DNA of 64,000 nucleotides from Arthrobacter sp. 35W (GTDB lineage: Bacteria; Actinomycetota; Actinomycetes; Actinomycetales; Micrococcaceae). The position numbers were made by a program, and so were the translations under genes. Shown here piece by piece: positions 51,049 to 62,863 of this stretch (position 1 is its first letter; the number at the start of each line of letters is the position of its first letter). The stretch lies in NCBI RefSeq assembly GCF_000482545.1, contig NZ_KI519454.1:2206954-2270953 (forward strand). Reading direction: 5' to 3'. The notes under the pieces are model-generated. The model saw nothing but the letters and a program-made list of their open reading frames with translations, was not told where the DNA came from and did no database searches.

Positions 51049-51951
51049 TCAGGAGGCGGAAGGGGAAACCACCGGTGCGCTACCAACACTAACGCGGATG
51101 CGGTTCAGCCACGGATCCTGGAAGACCAATTCGGCCCCGGTGTTGGCGACGGCGATCTTGTGGTGGGCCAGACGCTCGGCCAGGGCGCCGACGTCGTCTT
51201 TGCCGGGAAGCTGGATGAGCACCTCGCCCAGGCCCAGAGTGTCCTTGCGGGGGCCGGCGCCGCGGCTGTTCCAGACATTCATTGCCATGTGGTGGTGGTA
51301 GCCGCCGGCGGAGACAAAGAGGGCCTGGCCGTGCCAGCCGGCCGTGCGCTCGAAGCCGAGGGTGTCCACGTAGAAGGACTGGGCCGTGTCAACATCGCCC
51401 ACCTGCAGGTGGACGTGGCCGATGGCCGCTGCTGCCTCGCGCTGGCCCGAGACGGACGCCTCGGTGAGGTGGCTGCCGAGGTAGGCCTGGGGCGGCAGGG
51501 ACAGCGAATCCATCACCACATTGCCACCGTTCCAATCCCAGGCGGAACGGGGGCGGTCCCAGTAGAGCTCGATGCCGTTGCCCTCGGGGTCGGTGAAGTA
51601 GAAGGCCTCGCTGACCAGGTGGTCGGCGCTGCCGGCGAAGGCCTTCGGCTCGTACTGGGCCGCGCTGGCCACCGTTGCCGCCAAAGATGCCTGGTCCTCA
51701 AAGAGCAGCGCCGTATGGAAGAGCCCGGCCTCGCCGCGGCCCGGGACGTGCAGCCCCGGGGCCGGGGCAAGGTGGACCAGCGGCGTGGCGCCGCGGCCCA
51801 GGTACAGCCCGCCGTCGGCCTCGGTGATGATGTCCAGGCCGAGCGCGTGCTGGTAGTAGTGGCTCATGGTTGCCATGTCGCCCACCTTGAGCATCACTGT
51901 GCCCATGGTGAGATCGGCGGAGAGAAGGTCCTGGCTGGAAAGGGCTTGCAT
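51049..51951 (-). CDS. Two-domain VOC protein, catechol 2,3-dioxygenase-like
   Basis: 300 residues, two VOC modules. N-terminal LKVGDMATMSHYYQHALGLD ... FYFTDPEGNGIELYWDRP; C-terminal IGHVHLQVGDVDTAQSFYVD ... GGYHHHMAMNVWNSRGAGP, and a last HHKIAVANTG. The His/Glu ligands and layout resemble the CatE/MhqO-type extradiol dioxygenases that clear quinones or catechols. The ATG at 51951 has GGAG six bases upstream. The promoter carries the palindrome TTGAAGCTTCAA over its -35 box, so a quinone/thiol-sensing MarR-type repressor is plausible; no such regulator is in the window. Confidence 0.88.
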   Translation of the reverse strand: MQALSSQDLLSADLTMGTVMLKVGDMATMSHYYQHALGLDIITEADGGLYLGRGATPLVHLAPAPGLHVPGRGEAGLFHTALLFEDQASLAATVASAAQYEPKAFAGSADHLVSEAFYFTDPEGNGIELYWDRPRSAWDWNGGNVVMDSLSLPPQAYLGSHLTEASVSGQREAAAAIGHVHLQVGDVDTAQSFYVDTLGFERTAGWHGQALFVSAGGYHHHMAMNVWNSRGAGPRKDTLGLGEVLIQLPGKDDVGALAERLAHHKIAVANTGAELVFQDPWLNRIRVSVGSAPVVSPSAS

Positions 51952-51992
51952 GATGCTCCAAAGTAGGTGGATCCAAAGGTGGGCTTGCACCC

Positions 51993-52022
51993 ATCATAGA
52001 TCTAAATTACTTGAAGCTTCAA
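51993..52022 (-). promoter_or_regulatory. Promoter/operator of the VOC dioxygenase-like gene
   Basis: On the minus strand: -35 TTGAAG (52022-52017), 18-bp spacer, -10 TATGAT (51998-51993). The perfect 12-bp palindrome TTGAAGCTTCAA (52011-52022) contains the -35 box, so a bound repressor would block the polymerase. AT-rich relative to surroundings. Confidence 0.65.
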
Positions 52023-52071
52023 TATATTCCCGGCGAGACCTGCGCCACGGCCCCTTGGGCGGGCCGGCGCC

Positions 52072-52914
52072 TCAGCGGCGGCGGAACGGATCCGCCGGGT
52101 AGACGCCCATGACGCGCATCTCGGAGGTGAAGAAGCGCAGCTCCTCGAAGGCGTGCACCATCGGCGCGTCCTCCGGGTGGCCCTCGACGTCGACCATGAA
52201 CATGGTGGCGGCAAACTCCCCGCCCACCATGTAGCTCTCCAGCCGGGTCATGTTGATGCCATTGGTCGCGAAACCGCCCAGCGCCTTGTACAGCGCAGAG
52301 GGCACGTTGCGGACGCGGAAGACGAAGCTGGTGACGGCGTCGCCGGCCAGTTCGCCGCGGCCGCGCAGCGGGGCCTTGTCGGCCAGGATCACAAAGCGTG
52401 TGGTGTTGGTGGGATCGTCCTCGACATCCACGGCGAGGGTGTCCAGGCCATAGAGCTCGGCGGCGCCGGGCGGTGCCAGGGAGACCTTGGTGGGATCATT
52501 CCACTTGGCCACATCACGGGCCGATCCGGCGGTGTCGCCGTTGATGACGGGCTTCAGGCCGAATTCGCGGATCAGCTTGCGGCACTGGCCCAGCGCGTGG
52601 ACGTGGCTGTGGACCTCGGTGGCCTGTTCAATCGTGCCGCCGGGGATGGCCAGCAGATTGAAGCGGATGCGCAGGTAGTGCTCACCGATGATCTGCAGCG
52701 TGGTCTCCGGCAGCAGCGTGTGGATGTCCGCGACACGGCCGGCCAGGGTGTTTTCGATAGGAATCATGGCCAGCTGGGCACGGCCGCTGGTCACCTCGGC
52801 AAACGCATCCTCAAAGCTGGCGCAGGGCATGGACTCAAAGTCCGGGTACTTCTCTGTGCAGGCGAGATGGGAGTTGGAACCGGGTTCACCCTGGTATGCG
52901 ATTACGTTAGCCAT
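52072..52914 (-). CDS. pheA: Prephenate dehydratase
   Basis: 280 residues; converts prephenate to phenylpyruvate in phenylalanine synthesis. Catalytic domain motifs: IAYQGEPGSNSHLA, MIPIENTLAGRVADIH and the essential TRF in NTTRFVILAD. The C-terminal ACT domain with GINMTRLESYMVGGE (ESRP-like) gives feedback regulation by phenylalanine. No chorismate mutase domain. Monofunctional, normal length. Confidence 0.96.
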   Translation of the reverse strand: MANVIAYQGEPGSNSHLACTEKYPDFESMPCASFEDAFAEVTSGRAQLAMIPIENTLAGRVADIHTLLPETTLQIIGEHYLRIRFNLLAIPGGTIEQATEVHSHVHALGQCRKLIREFGLKPVINGDTAGSARDVAKWNDPTKVSLAPPGAAELYGLDTLAVDVEDDPTNTTRFVILADKAPLRGRGELAGDAVTSFVFRVRNVPSALYKALGGFATNGINMTRLESYMVGGEFAATMFMVDVEGHPEDAPMVHAFEELRFFTSEMRVMGVYPADPFRRR

Positions 52915-52950
52915 ACTGTGGATTTTCCCATGTTTGCCGCACCGCCGTGT

Positions 52951-53457
52951 TCAAGCCCCCTGAAGGTCGTGCACCATCGCCGCGCGGGTGCCCAGGGCGT
53001 CCAGCCCCAGGAGCTTTTCCTCGTCTCGGATGCGGGCCAGCTCCGGCCCCAGATCCCCAGCCAGGGGGCGGAATCCACAGCTGGCGTAGAAGGGCCCGTT
53101 GAAGGCAATGTCCGCGTACGTGGTCAAGGTGACGTAGTGGTAGCCGGATTCCCGCGCCCAGGCCAGCGCGGCATCCACCAGGGCCCGGCCGATCCCCCGC
53201 CCCTGCCACTGGGGCACCACCGACAACTGCTCCAGATGGGCCTGGCCGTCCACTTCCTCCACGCGGGCAAAGCCGACCGGCGGTCGACCGGCCACCATGA
53301 TGTGCAGGGCCTCGGAGAACTCCGCCACGGTGGCCGGCGGCGGCAGGTCCACAGCGCGGATGCCCGTGCCGGCGTCGTCGAACACGGCGTCCGACTCGGC
53401 TTCAATGGCCGGCAGCAGGGAGAGCTCACTGAGCGCGGCGGGACGGATTTCCAACAT
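52951..53457 (-). CDS. GNAT family N-acetyltransferase
   Basis: 168 residues. Acetyl-CoA-binding motif A is LSVVPQWQGRGIGRALVDAA, followed by ESGYHYVTLTTYADIAFNGPFYASCGF, the typical C-terminal beta-bulge of GNAT enzymes. Substrate not identifiable. It is adjacent to pheA (36 bp) on the same strand and divergent from thiC. Confidence 0.9.
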   Translation of the reverse strand: MLEIRPAALSELSLLPAIEAESDAVFDDAGTGIRAVDLPPPATVAEFSEALHIMVAGRPPVGFARVEEVDGQAHLEQLSVVPQWQGRGIGRALVDAALAWARESGYHYVTLTTYADIAFNGPFYASCGFRPLAGDLGPELARIRDEEKLLGLDALGTRAAMVHDLQGA

Positions 53458-53513
53458 GCCACGATCCTACGGTGCACCACGGACAACGCGATTCAGTGGT
53501 AGGTTCGACAACG

Positions 53514-53605
53514 ACCACACGGGAGCCCTGATGCAGGGGCTGAGATCGGACTGATGCAGTCTGCGACCGTTGAACCTGTCCGGGTAATGCCGGCGAAGGA
53601 AGTGA
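53514..53605 (+). promoter_or_regulatory. TPP riboswitch (THI element)
   Basis: All conserved pieces are present in order: ACACGGGAGCCC, GGGCTGAGAT, a variable stem, GACCGTTGAACCTGTCCGGG, TAATGCCGGCGAAGGAAG. It ends about 10 nt before the thiC GTG, so thiamine pyrophosphate binding most likely hides the GGAAG ribosome-binding region and blocks translation of thiC. Confidence 0.95.
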
Positions 53606-55357
<1,752 letters not shown>

Positions 55358-55363
55358 AAGCCT

Positions 55364-55425
55364 CATCTGTGCGACAGTAAACGTCCTTCTGGGGCCACAG
55401 AAGGACGTTTACTGTCGCACAGATG
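55364..55425. repeat. Long intergenic palindrome E3 / bidirectional terminator
   Basis: A perfect 27-bp inverted repeat (55364-55390 with 55399-55425) and 8-base loop between convergent thiC and the alpha/beta-hydrolase gene. It contains CTGTGCGACAGTAAACGTCC and TTCTG, aligning position by position with CTGTGTCGCAGTTGATGTTG and TTCTG of palindrome E2, so it is a third member of the same family. Confidence 0.8.
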
Positions 55426-55430
55426 CAGGG

Positions 55431-56156
55431 TTAACCGCTGTGGGCGGTGATGAAATCCTTGATGAGGGCCGCGCCCTCGGCGGTGTCGTGCGGGCGGTGG
55501 CCGCCCGCCGTCGTGCGGTGCACGGCGCCGGTGCCGGCGAGGTAGTGCGCAATCTCCTCATACAGCGGCTCCCAGCCGCCGGTGAGCACCAGCGTGGGGA
55601 CTCCCGGCACGATGTGCAGCGGCGCCTCCCAGGGCGGGGCCTGCAGGCGCAGACGGCGGGCGGCGCGGGCCGCCGATTCGTTGTTCAGCGCGCCCGGCGC
55701 CGTCGTGCCCGGGCCGCTCTGGACCTCGCCGCTGGCCGAAGCCATCCGGGCGTAGGCGACGGCGAACTCGACGTCGGCCATCTCGGCGCGCCGGGCGTAG
55801 AGCGGTTCCAACAGCTCACGGTAGGCATGGGTGGCGGGCAGTTCCGCCGTCAGCGACATGCACGCCGGCTCCACCAGGGTCAGTGAACGGACCAGGGAGT
55901 GCTGCTCCACGGCCGCCATCATCGCCGCAATGGCACCCTGGGCATGCGCCACCAGATGCGCGCCGCCGTCCAAATGGCCCAGCACGATCTCGGCGTCGGC
56001 GGCGAAATCAGAGGCCAGAGGCTCCGCCGACACATCAAAGCCGTGCCGCTTGATGAACAGGGCATCGTAATCCCGGGCAAGGGAATGCTGGGCGGGCCAG
56101 GCCGCGGCGCCGAACGCACCAGCGCCGTGGATGAAGACAATCCGTTCGCCGCTCAC
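55431..56156 (-). CDS. Alpha/beta-hydrolase-fold protein lacking the nucleophile Ser
   Basis: 241 residues. Oxyanion-type VFIHGAGAFGAAAW at the N-terminus, and LVAHAQGAIAAM where the nucleophile elbow should read HSxG: the Ser position is Ala (codon GCC at 55943-55941). The expected acid region reads LVLTGGWEPLYEEIA, without a clear Asp, while the C-terminal His is present (AGGHRPHDT). Two or more triad residues are therefore missing, so the protein is probably not a hydrolase and may bind a ligand. The GTG at 56156 has GAGAGG six bases upstream. Confidence 0.82.
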   Translation of the reverse strand: MSGERIVFIHGAGAFGAAAWPAQHSLARDYDALFIKRHGFDVSAEPLASDFAADAEIVLGHLDGGAHLVAHAQGAIAAMMAAVEQHSLVRSLTLVEPACMSLTAELPATHAYRELLEPLYARRAEMADVEFAVAYARMASASGEVQSGPGTTAPGALNNESAARAARRLRLQAPPWEAPLHIVPGVPTLVLTGGWEPLYEEIAHYLAGTGAVHRTTAGGHRPHDTAEGAALIKDFITAHSG

Positions 56157-56204
56157 AATGCACCTCTCAAAGAACCAACAGACGAAAATCGCGCCCATTC
56201 GTCA

Positions 56205-56233
56205 TTTCCGCGCCGGGTGGTCCGGCGCGAAAA
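56205..56233 (-). terminator. Terminator downstream of ffh
   Basis: CGCGCCGG (56209-56216) pairs with CCGGCGCG (56222-56229), flanked by TTTC and AAAA, giving a stem followed by T residues on either strand. A second, wider pair AATCGCGCCC/GGGGCGCGATT (about 56187-56250) surrounds it. Confidence 0.5.
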
Positions 56234-56266
56234 CAATAAAGGGGCGCGATTCTGGCACAACGGGTG

Positions 56267-57838
56267 TTACTTGCCCAGGAACTTGTCGAAGCCCTTGGGC
56301 AGGTTCAGGGCCGAGGGATCAAAGCCCTCCATGTCGTTCCCGCCGAAGGCAGCGCCGGTGGGCAGCGCCTTGGCGGCGTTGGCCTTGCGCTCCTCGGCCT
56401 CGCGCAGCTCCTGGGCCGCCTTGGCCGGGTTGCCCGAGCGGGCCTTCTTCTTCGGCGCGGCCTTGCCCTTGCGGGCCCCGCCCATGCCGGGCATGCCCGG
56501 CATTCCGGGGATGCCGCCGCCCTGGGCCATCTTCTTCATCATCTTCTGGGCCTGGCCAAAGCGCTCCAGCAGGCCGTTGACCTCGGAGACGGTGACACCG
56601 GAACCCTTGGCGATGCGGGCGCGGCGGGAGCCGTTGATGATCTTCGGGGCCACGCGCTCGTGCGGCGTCATGGAGCGCACGATGGCCTCCACGCGGTCGA
56701 TCTCGCGCTCGTCGAAGTTCTCCAGCTGCTGGCGGATGTTTTGGGCACCCGGCATCATCATGAGCATCTTCTTCATGGAGCCCATGTTGCGGATCTGCTG
56801 CATCTGGGACAGGAAGTCGTCCAGCGTGAAGTCTTCCTGGTCGGCGAACTTCTTCGCCATCCGGGCGGCTTCGTCCTTGTCCCAGCTCTTCTCCGCCTGC
56901 TCGATGAGCGTGAGGATGTCACCCATGTCCAGGATGCGGCTGGCCATGCGGTCCGGGTGGAAGAGCTCGAAGTCCTCCAGGCCCTCGCCGGTGGAGGCGA
57001 ACATGACGGGCTTGCCGGTCACGGAGGCCACGGACAGTGCCGCACCACCGCGGGCATCGCCGTCGAGCTTGGTCAGCACGACGCCGGTGAAGTCCACGCC
57101 CTCGTTGAAGGCCTGGGCCGTGTTGACGGCGTCCTGGCCGATCATGGCGTCGATGACGAAGAGGACCTCGTCCGGGTTGATGGCGGCGCGGATGTTCGCG
57201 GCCTGCGCCATCATCTCGGTGTCGATGCCCAGCCGGCCGGCGGTGTCGACGATGACGACGTCGTGCAGCTTGGCGCGGGCCTCGGCCACACCGTCGCGGG
57301 CCACGGCCACGGGATCGCCGGTGGCAGCCTCGAACTCGCTGCTGACGCCGGGGTGCGGGGCGTAGACGGGGACGCCGGCGCGCTCACCATTGACCTGGAG
57401 CTGCTTGACGGCGTTGGGGCGCTGGAGGTCGGCGGCGACCAGCAGGGGGCTGTGGCCCTGGCTCTTGAGCCACTTGGACAGCTTTCCGGCCAGCGTCGTC
57501 TTACCGGCACCCTGCAGACCGGCCAGCATGATGACCGTCGGCGGGTTCTTGGCCAGACGGATCCGGCGGGTCTCCCCACCGAGGATGGTGACGAGCTCCT
57601 CGTTGACGATCTTGACGATCTGCTGCGCCGGGTTCAGGGCGGCGTTGACCTCGGCACCGAGCGCACGCTCGCGCACCTTGGCGGTGAATTCGCGCACCAC
57701 GGGCACTGCCACGTCTGCATCGAGCAGGGCGCGGCGGATCTCCCGGACTGTGGCGTCGACGTCGGCCTCGGAAAGCCGGCCCTTGCCGCGGAGATTCTTG
57801 AAGGTTGCTGTCAACCGGTCAGATAGGGAGTTGAACAC
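56267..57838 (-). CDS. ffh: Signal recognition particle protein Ffh
   Basis: 523 residues; GTPase that binds signal peptides and 4.5S RNA. N domain, then G domain: GLQGAGKTTLAGKLSKWLKS (G1), DTAGRLGID (G3), TKLDGDARGGAAL (G4). The Met-rich M domain follows (MKKMLMMMPGAQ, MKKMAQGGGIPGMPGMPGMG). The GTG at 57838 begins VFNSLSDRLTATFKNLRGKG, the normal family start. The C-terminus carries an extra Lys-rich tail. It acts with FtsY encoded 4 kb away. Confidence 0.97.
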   Translation of the reverse strand: MFNSLSDRLTATFKNLRGKGRLSEADVDATVREIRRALLDADVAVPVVREFTAKVRERALGAEVNAALNPAQQIVKIVNEELVTILGGETRRIRLAKNPPTVIMLAGLQGAGKTTLAGKLSKWLKSQGHSPLLVAADLQRPNAVKQLQVNGERAGVPVYAPHPGVSSEFEAATGDPVAVARDGVAEARAKLHDVVIVDTAGRLGIDTEMMAQAANIRAAINPDEVLFVIDAMIGQDAVNTAQAFNEGVDFTGVVLTKLDGDARGGAALSVASVTGKPVMFASTGEGLEDFELFHPDRMASRILDMGDILTLIEQAEKSWDKDEAARMAKKFADQEDFTLDDFLSQMQQIRNMGSMKKMLMMMPGAQNIRQQLENFDEREIDRVEAIVRSMTPHERVAPKIINGSRRARIAKGSGVTVSEVNGLLERFGQAQKMMKKMAQGGGIPGMPGMPGMGGARKGKAAPKKKARSGNPAKAAQELREAEERKANAAKALPTGAAFGGNDMEGFDPSALNLPKGFDKFLGK

Positions 57839-58009
57839 GCGCCGTCTACTTCTTTCGTCAGGTTCTCCCGAGCCAGTTCTCTGCACAAGGAAGGGTTCGT
57901 GGGGCACGGCGCGCTGTGCGCGCGTGGCCTTTGGGACTCAACACACAAGGATACCAAGTTGCGGGGCGCCTCCCATGCGCCCGGCGCTTTGCCGTGCGAT
58001 GCTACGTAG

Positions 58010-59491
58010 GTGACCGACACCACAAAGCGCTCCGCTGCCCCTGTCCACACGAACGACGACGCCGTTGACGGCGGCAGTGCCGCGGGCTGGGCCGGGTCTC
58101 CGGCCGGCCGGATCAGGACACTGCTGATCCTTGGCGCCTCCGGCGACCTGACCGGGCGGCTGCTGCTGCCCGGCGTGGCCGGGCTGATTGCCCAGGGCCG
58201 CGCGCCGGGCGTGGCCGTGGTGGGCGCCGGCAGCGACGATTGGACGGCGCAGCAGTGGGACGAGCGGCTCACCGCATCGTTCGCCAAGGCCAGGGCGGCC
58301 GCCCGTGAAGGCGGTGCCGCGGCCCTTGATGCCGTGCAGGCCGCCAGCAGCTACCACCGCTGCGATGTCACGGCCCCCGGGGCCCTCGCCGCACTGCTGG
58401 CCACCTTGGAGGGTCCGGTGGCCGTCTACTTTGCCCTGCCGCCGGCCGTCAGCCAGAAGGCCTGCGAGGTCCTCTCGGCCCAGGACCTGCCGCCGGGCAG
58501 CCGGCTGGTGATGGAGAAGCCCTTCGGCTCCTCGGCCGCGAGCGCGCATGCCCTGAACCAGACCCTGGCCACGCTGGTCCCGGAGGACCACATCCACCGG
58601 GTGGACCACTTCCTGGGCAAGTCGACCGTCTTCAACATCCTGGGGCTGCGTTTTGCCAACCGGCTGTTGGAGCCGCTGTGGAACAGCGACCACATCGAAA
58701 AGGTGGAGATCGTCTTCGACGAGGATCTGGCGCTGGAGAACCGGGCCCGGTACTACGACAGGGCCGGCGCCGCGCGGGACATGATCCAGAGCCACCTGCT
58801 GCAGATCATGGCGATCATTGCCATGGAGGCGCCGGCGACGCTGGGTGAGCGGGATGTGCGCGATGGCATTGCCACGGTGCTGCGGGCGAGCGCCATCCCG
58901 GAGGATTTCGCCGCCAGCACCCGCCGCGCCCGCTACACGGCCGGGTCCATCGGCGAGCGCAGCGTGCCGGACTACACCGCCGAGGAGGGCGTGGACGCCT
59001 CGCTGGGCACGGAGACCCTGGCCGAGGTGGAGGTGCGGATCGGCAATTGGCGCTGGGCCAACGTCCCGTTTGTCCTGCGCTCGGGCAAGGCCCTGGGCAC
59101 CTCCCGCAAGGAGGCTGTCATCACCTACAAGGCGGTCCCGCATCTGCCGGTGGGCTTCCGCGGCGTGGACAACCCCACCCGGCTGCACATCGGTTTTGGG
59201 CCGGACGACCTCACGCTGGATCTGGACGTCAACGGCCCGGGCGACCTTTTCACGTTGAACAGGGTGCGTCTGCAGACCCAGCTGGCCTCCGACCCCCTGC
59301 TCCCCTACGGCGAAGTGCTCGACGGCGTCCTCAACGGCGATCCCCTGCTCTCGGTCCGCGACGATACGGCGGAGGAGTGCTGGCGGATCATCGAGCCGGC
59401 GCTCTCCGCCTGGGCGGCGGACGCGGTGCCGCTGCAGGAGTACCCCGCCGGCTCCCCCGGCCCCGCGGACTGGGACACCTCGGCACGCTAG
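58010..59491 (+). CDS. Glucose-6-phosphate dehydrogenase family protein (divergent)
   Basis: 493 residues. G6PDH landmarks: N-terminal ILGASGDLTGRLLLPG, EKPFGSS with the coenzyme-site Lys, HRVDHFLGKSTVFNIL with catalytic Asp-His, and RSGKALGTSRKE. However the usual GASGDLAKRKL pattern is altered (no Lys-Lys after Leu), and the N-terminus is extended by about 35 residues. Probably a second Zwf-like enzyme acting on glucose-6-phosphate or a related sugar phosphate; function should be read with care. It converges with glnK and is divergent from ffh. Confidence 0.85.
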   Translation: MTDTTKRSAAPVHTNDDAVDGGSAAGWAGSPAGRIRTLLILGASGDLTGRLLLPGVAGLIAQGRAPGVAVVGAGSDDWTAQQWDERLTASFAKARAAAREGGAAALDAVQAASSYHRCDVTAPGALAALLATLEGPVAVYFALPPAVSQKACEVLSAQDLPPGSRLVMEKPFGSSAASAHALNQTLATLVPEDHIHRVDHFLGKSTVFNILGLRFANRLLEPLWNSDHIEKVEIVFDEDLALENRARYYDRAGAARDMIQSHLLQIMAIIAMEAPATLGERDVRDGIATVLRASAIPEDFAASTRRARYTAGSIGERSVPDYTAEEGVDASLGTETLAEVEVRIGNWRWANVPFVLRSGKALGTSRKEAVITYKAVPHLPVGFRGVDNPTRLHIGFGPDDLTLDLDVNGPGDLFTLNRVRLQTQLASDPLLPYGEVLDGVLNGDPLLSVRDDTAEECWRIIEPALSAWAADAVPLQEYPAGSPGPADWDTSAR

Positions 59492-59546
59492 CCGCGCCCC
59501 GCCGTCGTCGATCTCCCCGAATGCCGTCCCGGCGGGAACTGGGTGC

Positions 59547-59589
59547 ACAAAGAACGCGGGTCCCGATGCCCGGGACCCGCGTTCTTTGT
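59547..59589. terminator. Bidirectional terminator between the G6PDH-like gene and glnK
   Basis: A perfect 19-bp stem (59547-59565 with 59571-59589), ending in ...TTCTTTGT on the plus strand, with an ATGCC loop, between two convergent stop codons. Confidence 0.85.
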
Positions 59590-59606
59590 ACTCTCACCCT
59601 CAGTAG

Positions 59607-61309
<1,703 letters not shown>

Positions 61310-61399
61310 GGTGTTCAGGACCTTTCTGTGAGGAGAGGGTGTGCTGCCTGCCCTGGAGGGTTGGCTGCTTTGGGTTCTCTACTAGATTGGCCGCGCGAT

Positions 61400-61437
61400 G
61401 TTTCTACTGGAGAGGGGGATCATTGCCGTCCGGTTAC
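61400..61437 (-). promoter_or_regulatory. GlnR-like box upstream of amtB-glnK
   Basis: On the minus strand: GTAAC (61437-61433), 6 bp, GCAAT (61426-61422), 6 bp, CCTCT (61415-61411), 6 bp, GAAAC (61404-61400). The 5-6-5-6-5-6-5 spacing matches the actinobacterial GlnR motif (GTnAC-n6-GAAAC repeated). The first and last boxes match well, the middle two are degraded. A TCTAGT -10-like element follows towards amtB. Confidence 0.5.
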
Positions 61438-61511
61438 AGATTTGGGCCCAGCGTAAATAGCGTGTGGCCACTGTGTTTCCGGCACATTTCGCCGGTGCAT
61501 CCGCGCCCCCT

Positions 61512-61562
61512 TAACGCCGGCGGCCCGGCACCTCCCGAGGGGGGGTGCCGGGCCGCCGGCGT
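61512..61562 (-). terminator. Terminator downstream of ftsY
   Basis: A perfect 20-bp stem (61512-61531 with 61543-61562), extended by CCC/GGG, 18 bp beyond the ftsY stop in the gap to the amtB promoter. Confidence 0.75.
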
Positions 61563-61579
61563 TGTGTGTGGCGGAGCGG

Positions 61580-62785
61580 CTAGCTCAGCAGTGCGTCCAC
61601 GAAGTTCTCTGCGTCGAAGGGTGCCAGGTCATCGGGGCCCTCGCCCAGACCCACCAGCTTGACCGGCACGCCGAGGGTCTTCTGGATGGCCACCACAATG
61701 CCACCCTTGGCCGTGCCATCCAGCTTCGTCAGCACGATGCCGGTGATGTTGACGACCTCGGAGAACACCTTGGCCTGGGTGAGGCCGTTCTGTCCGGTGG
61801 TCGCGTCCAGGACCAGCAGGACCTCGTCCACGGTGCCCTGCTTCTCGATGACGCGCTTGACCTTGCCGAGTTCGTCCATCAGGCCCACCTTGTTCTGCAG
61901 ACGGCCGGCGGTGTCGATCATGACCACATCGACTTCCTGCTCGATGCCGGCCTTGACGGCCTCGAAGGCGACGGACGCCGGGTCCGCGCCGTCGACGTCG
62001 GACTTCACCGTGGGCACGCCCACGCGGGCACCCCAGGTGGCCAGCTGCTCGGCGGCAGCGGCGCGGAAGGTGTCGGCCGCGCCCAGCAGCACGTCCTTGT
62101 CCTCAGCCACCAGCACGCGGGCCAGCTTGCCGACGGTGGTGGTCTTGCCCACACCGTTCACGCCGACCACCATCAGGATGGCCGGCCGGTCCTCGTGGCG
62201 GGAGATGTTCAGGGAACGGTCCATGGTCGGGTCGACCAGCTTGATGAGCTCTTCGCGCAGCAGGGCCTGGACGTGCTCGGGATCGCGGGTGCCGAGGATG
62301 CGCACGCGCTCACGCAGGGAATCCACCAGCTCCATGGTGGAATCGGTGCCGATGTCCGCCAGCAGCAGGGTCTCCTCGACCTCTTCCCATACGGATTCGT
62401 CAATGGTGTCGCGGGACAGCAGGGCCAGCAGACCCTTGCCCAGGGCGTTGTTGCTCTTGGCCAGGCGGGCGCGCAGGCGGACCAGGCGGCCCTCCACCGG
62501 CTGGGGGATGTCCAAGGCGGGCGCCTCGGGCACCACCTCGACGATCTCCTTGACGGCGGACTCTTCAATGGGGGCAGCGGGTGCGGTGGGTGCCTCGGCG
62601 GCGGCCGGGCGGTCCTCGAGCAGGGTTCCGGTGCCGCCTGTGGAACCGGGGGCCGGGTCATTGGCGTCGCGCGGGCCGGTATAGTTCTGGCTGCTCTTGC
62701 GTGCCTTGATGAAAACGGGGATGAGGGCGCCAATGATGGCAAGCCCAACGACGATGTACACAATGGTGGCAAGGGTCTGATCCAT
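61580..62785 (-). CDS. ftsY: Signal recognition particle receptor FtsY
   Basis: 401 residues. An N-terminal membrane segment (TIVYIVVGLAIIGALIPVFI) and an acidic linker (about 30-100) precede the NG GTPase domain: VVGVNGVGKTTTVGKLARVL, DTFRAAAAEQLATWG, DTAGRLQNKVGLMDELGK, TKLDGTAKGG, GEGPDDLAPFDAENFVDALL. The explicit transmembrane start is typical of actinobacterial FtsY. Works with Ffh (56267-57838). Confidence 0.97.
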   Translation of the reverse strand: MDQTLATIVYIVVGLAIIGALIPVFIKARKSSQNYTGPRDANDPAPGSTGGTGTLLEDRPAAAEAPTAPAAPIEESAVKEIVEVVPEAPALDIPQPVEGRLVRLRARLAKSNNALGKGLLALLSRDTIDESVWEEVEETLLLADIGTDSTMELVDSLRERVRILGTRDPEHVQALLREELIKLVDPTMDRSLNISRHEDRPAILMVVGVNGVGKTTTVGKLARVLVAEDKDVLLGAADTFRAAAAEQLATWGARVGVPTVKSDVDGADPASVAFEAVKAGIEQEVDVVMIDTAGRLQNKVGLMDELGKVKRVIEKQGTVDEVLLVLDATTGQNGLTQAKVFSEVVNITGIVLTKLDGTAKGGIVVAIQKTLGVPVKLVGLGEGPDDLAPFDAENFVDALLS

Positions 62786-62863
62786 TGTTCTAGCTTCTCA
62801 CGCGGCGGGCCCCGCCCCGCTGTCGGCAGCGGTGCCCGCCGGCGTGTGGCAAACTCTCAAGGG

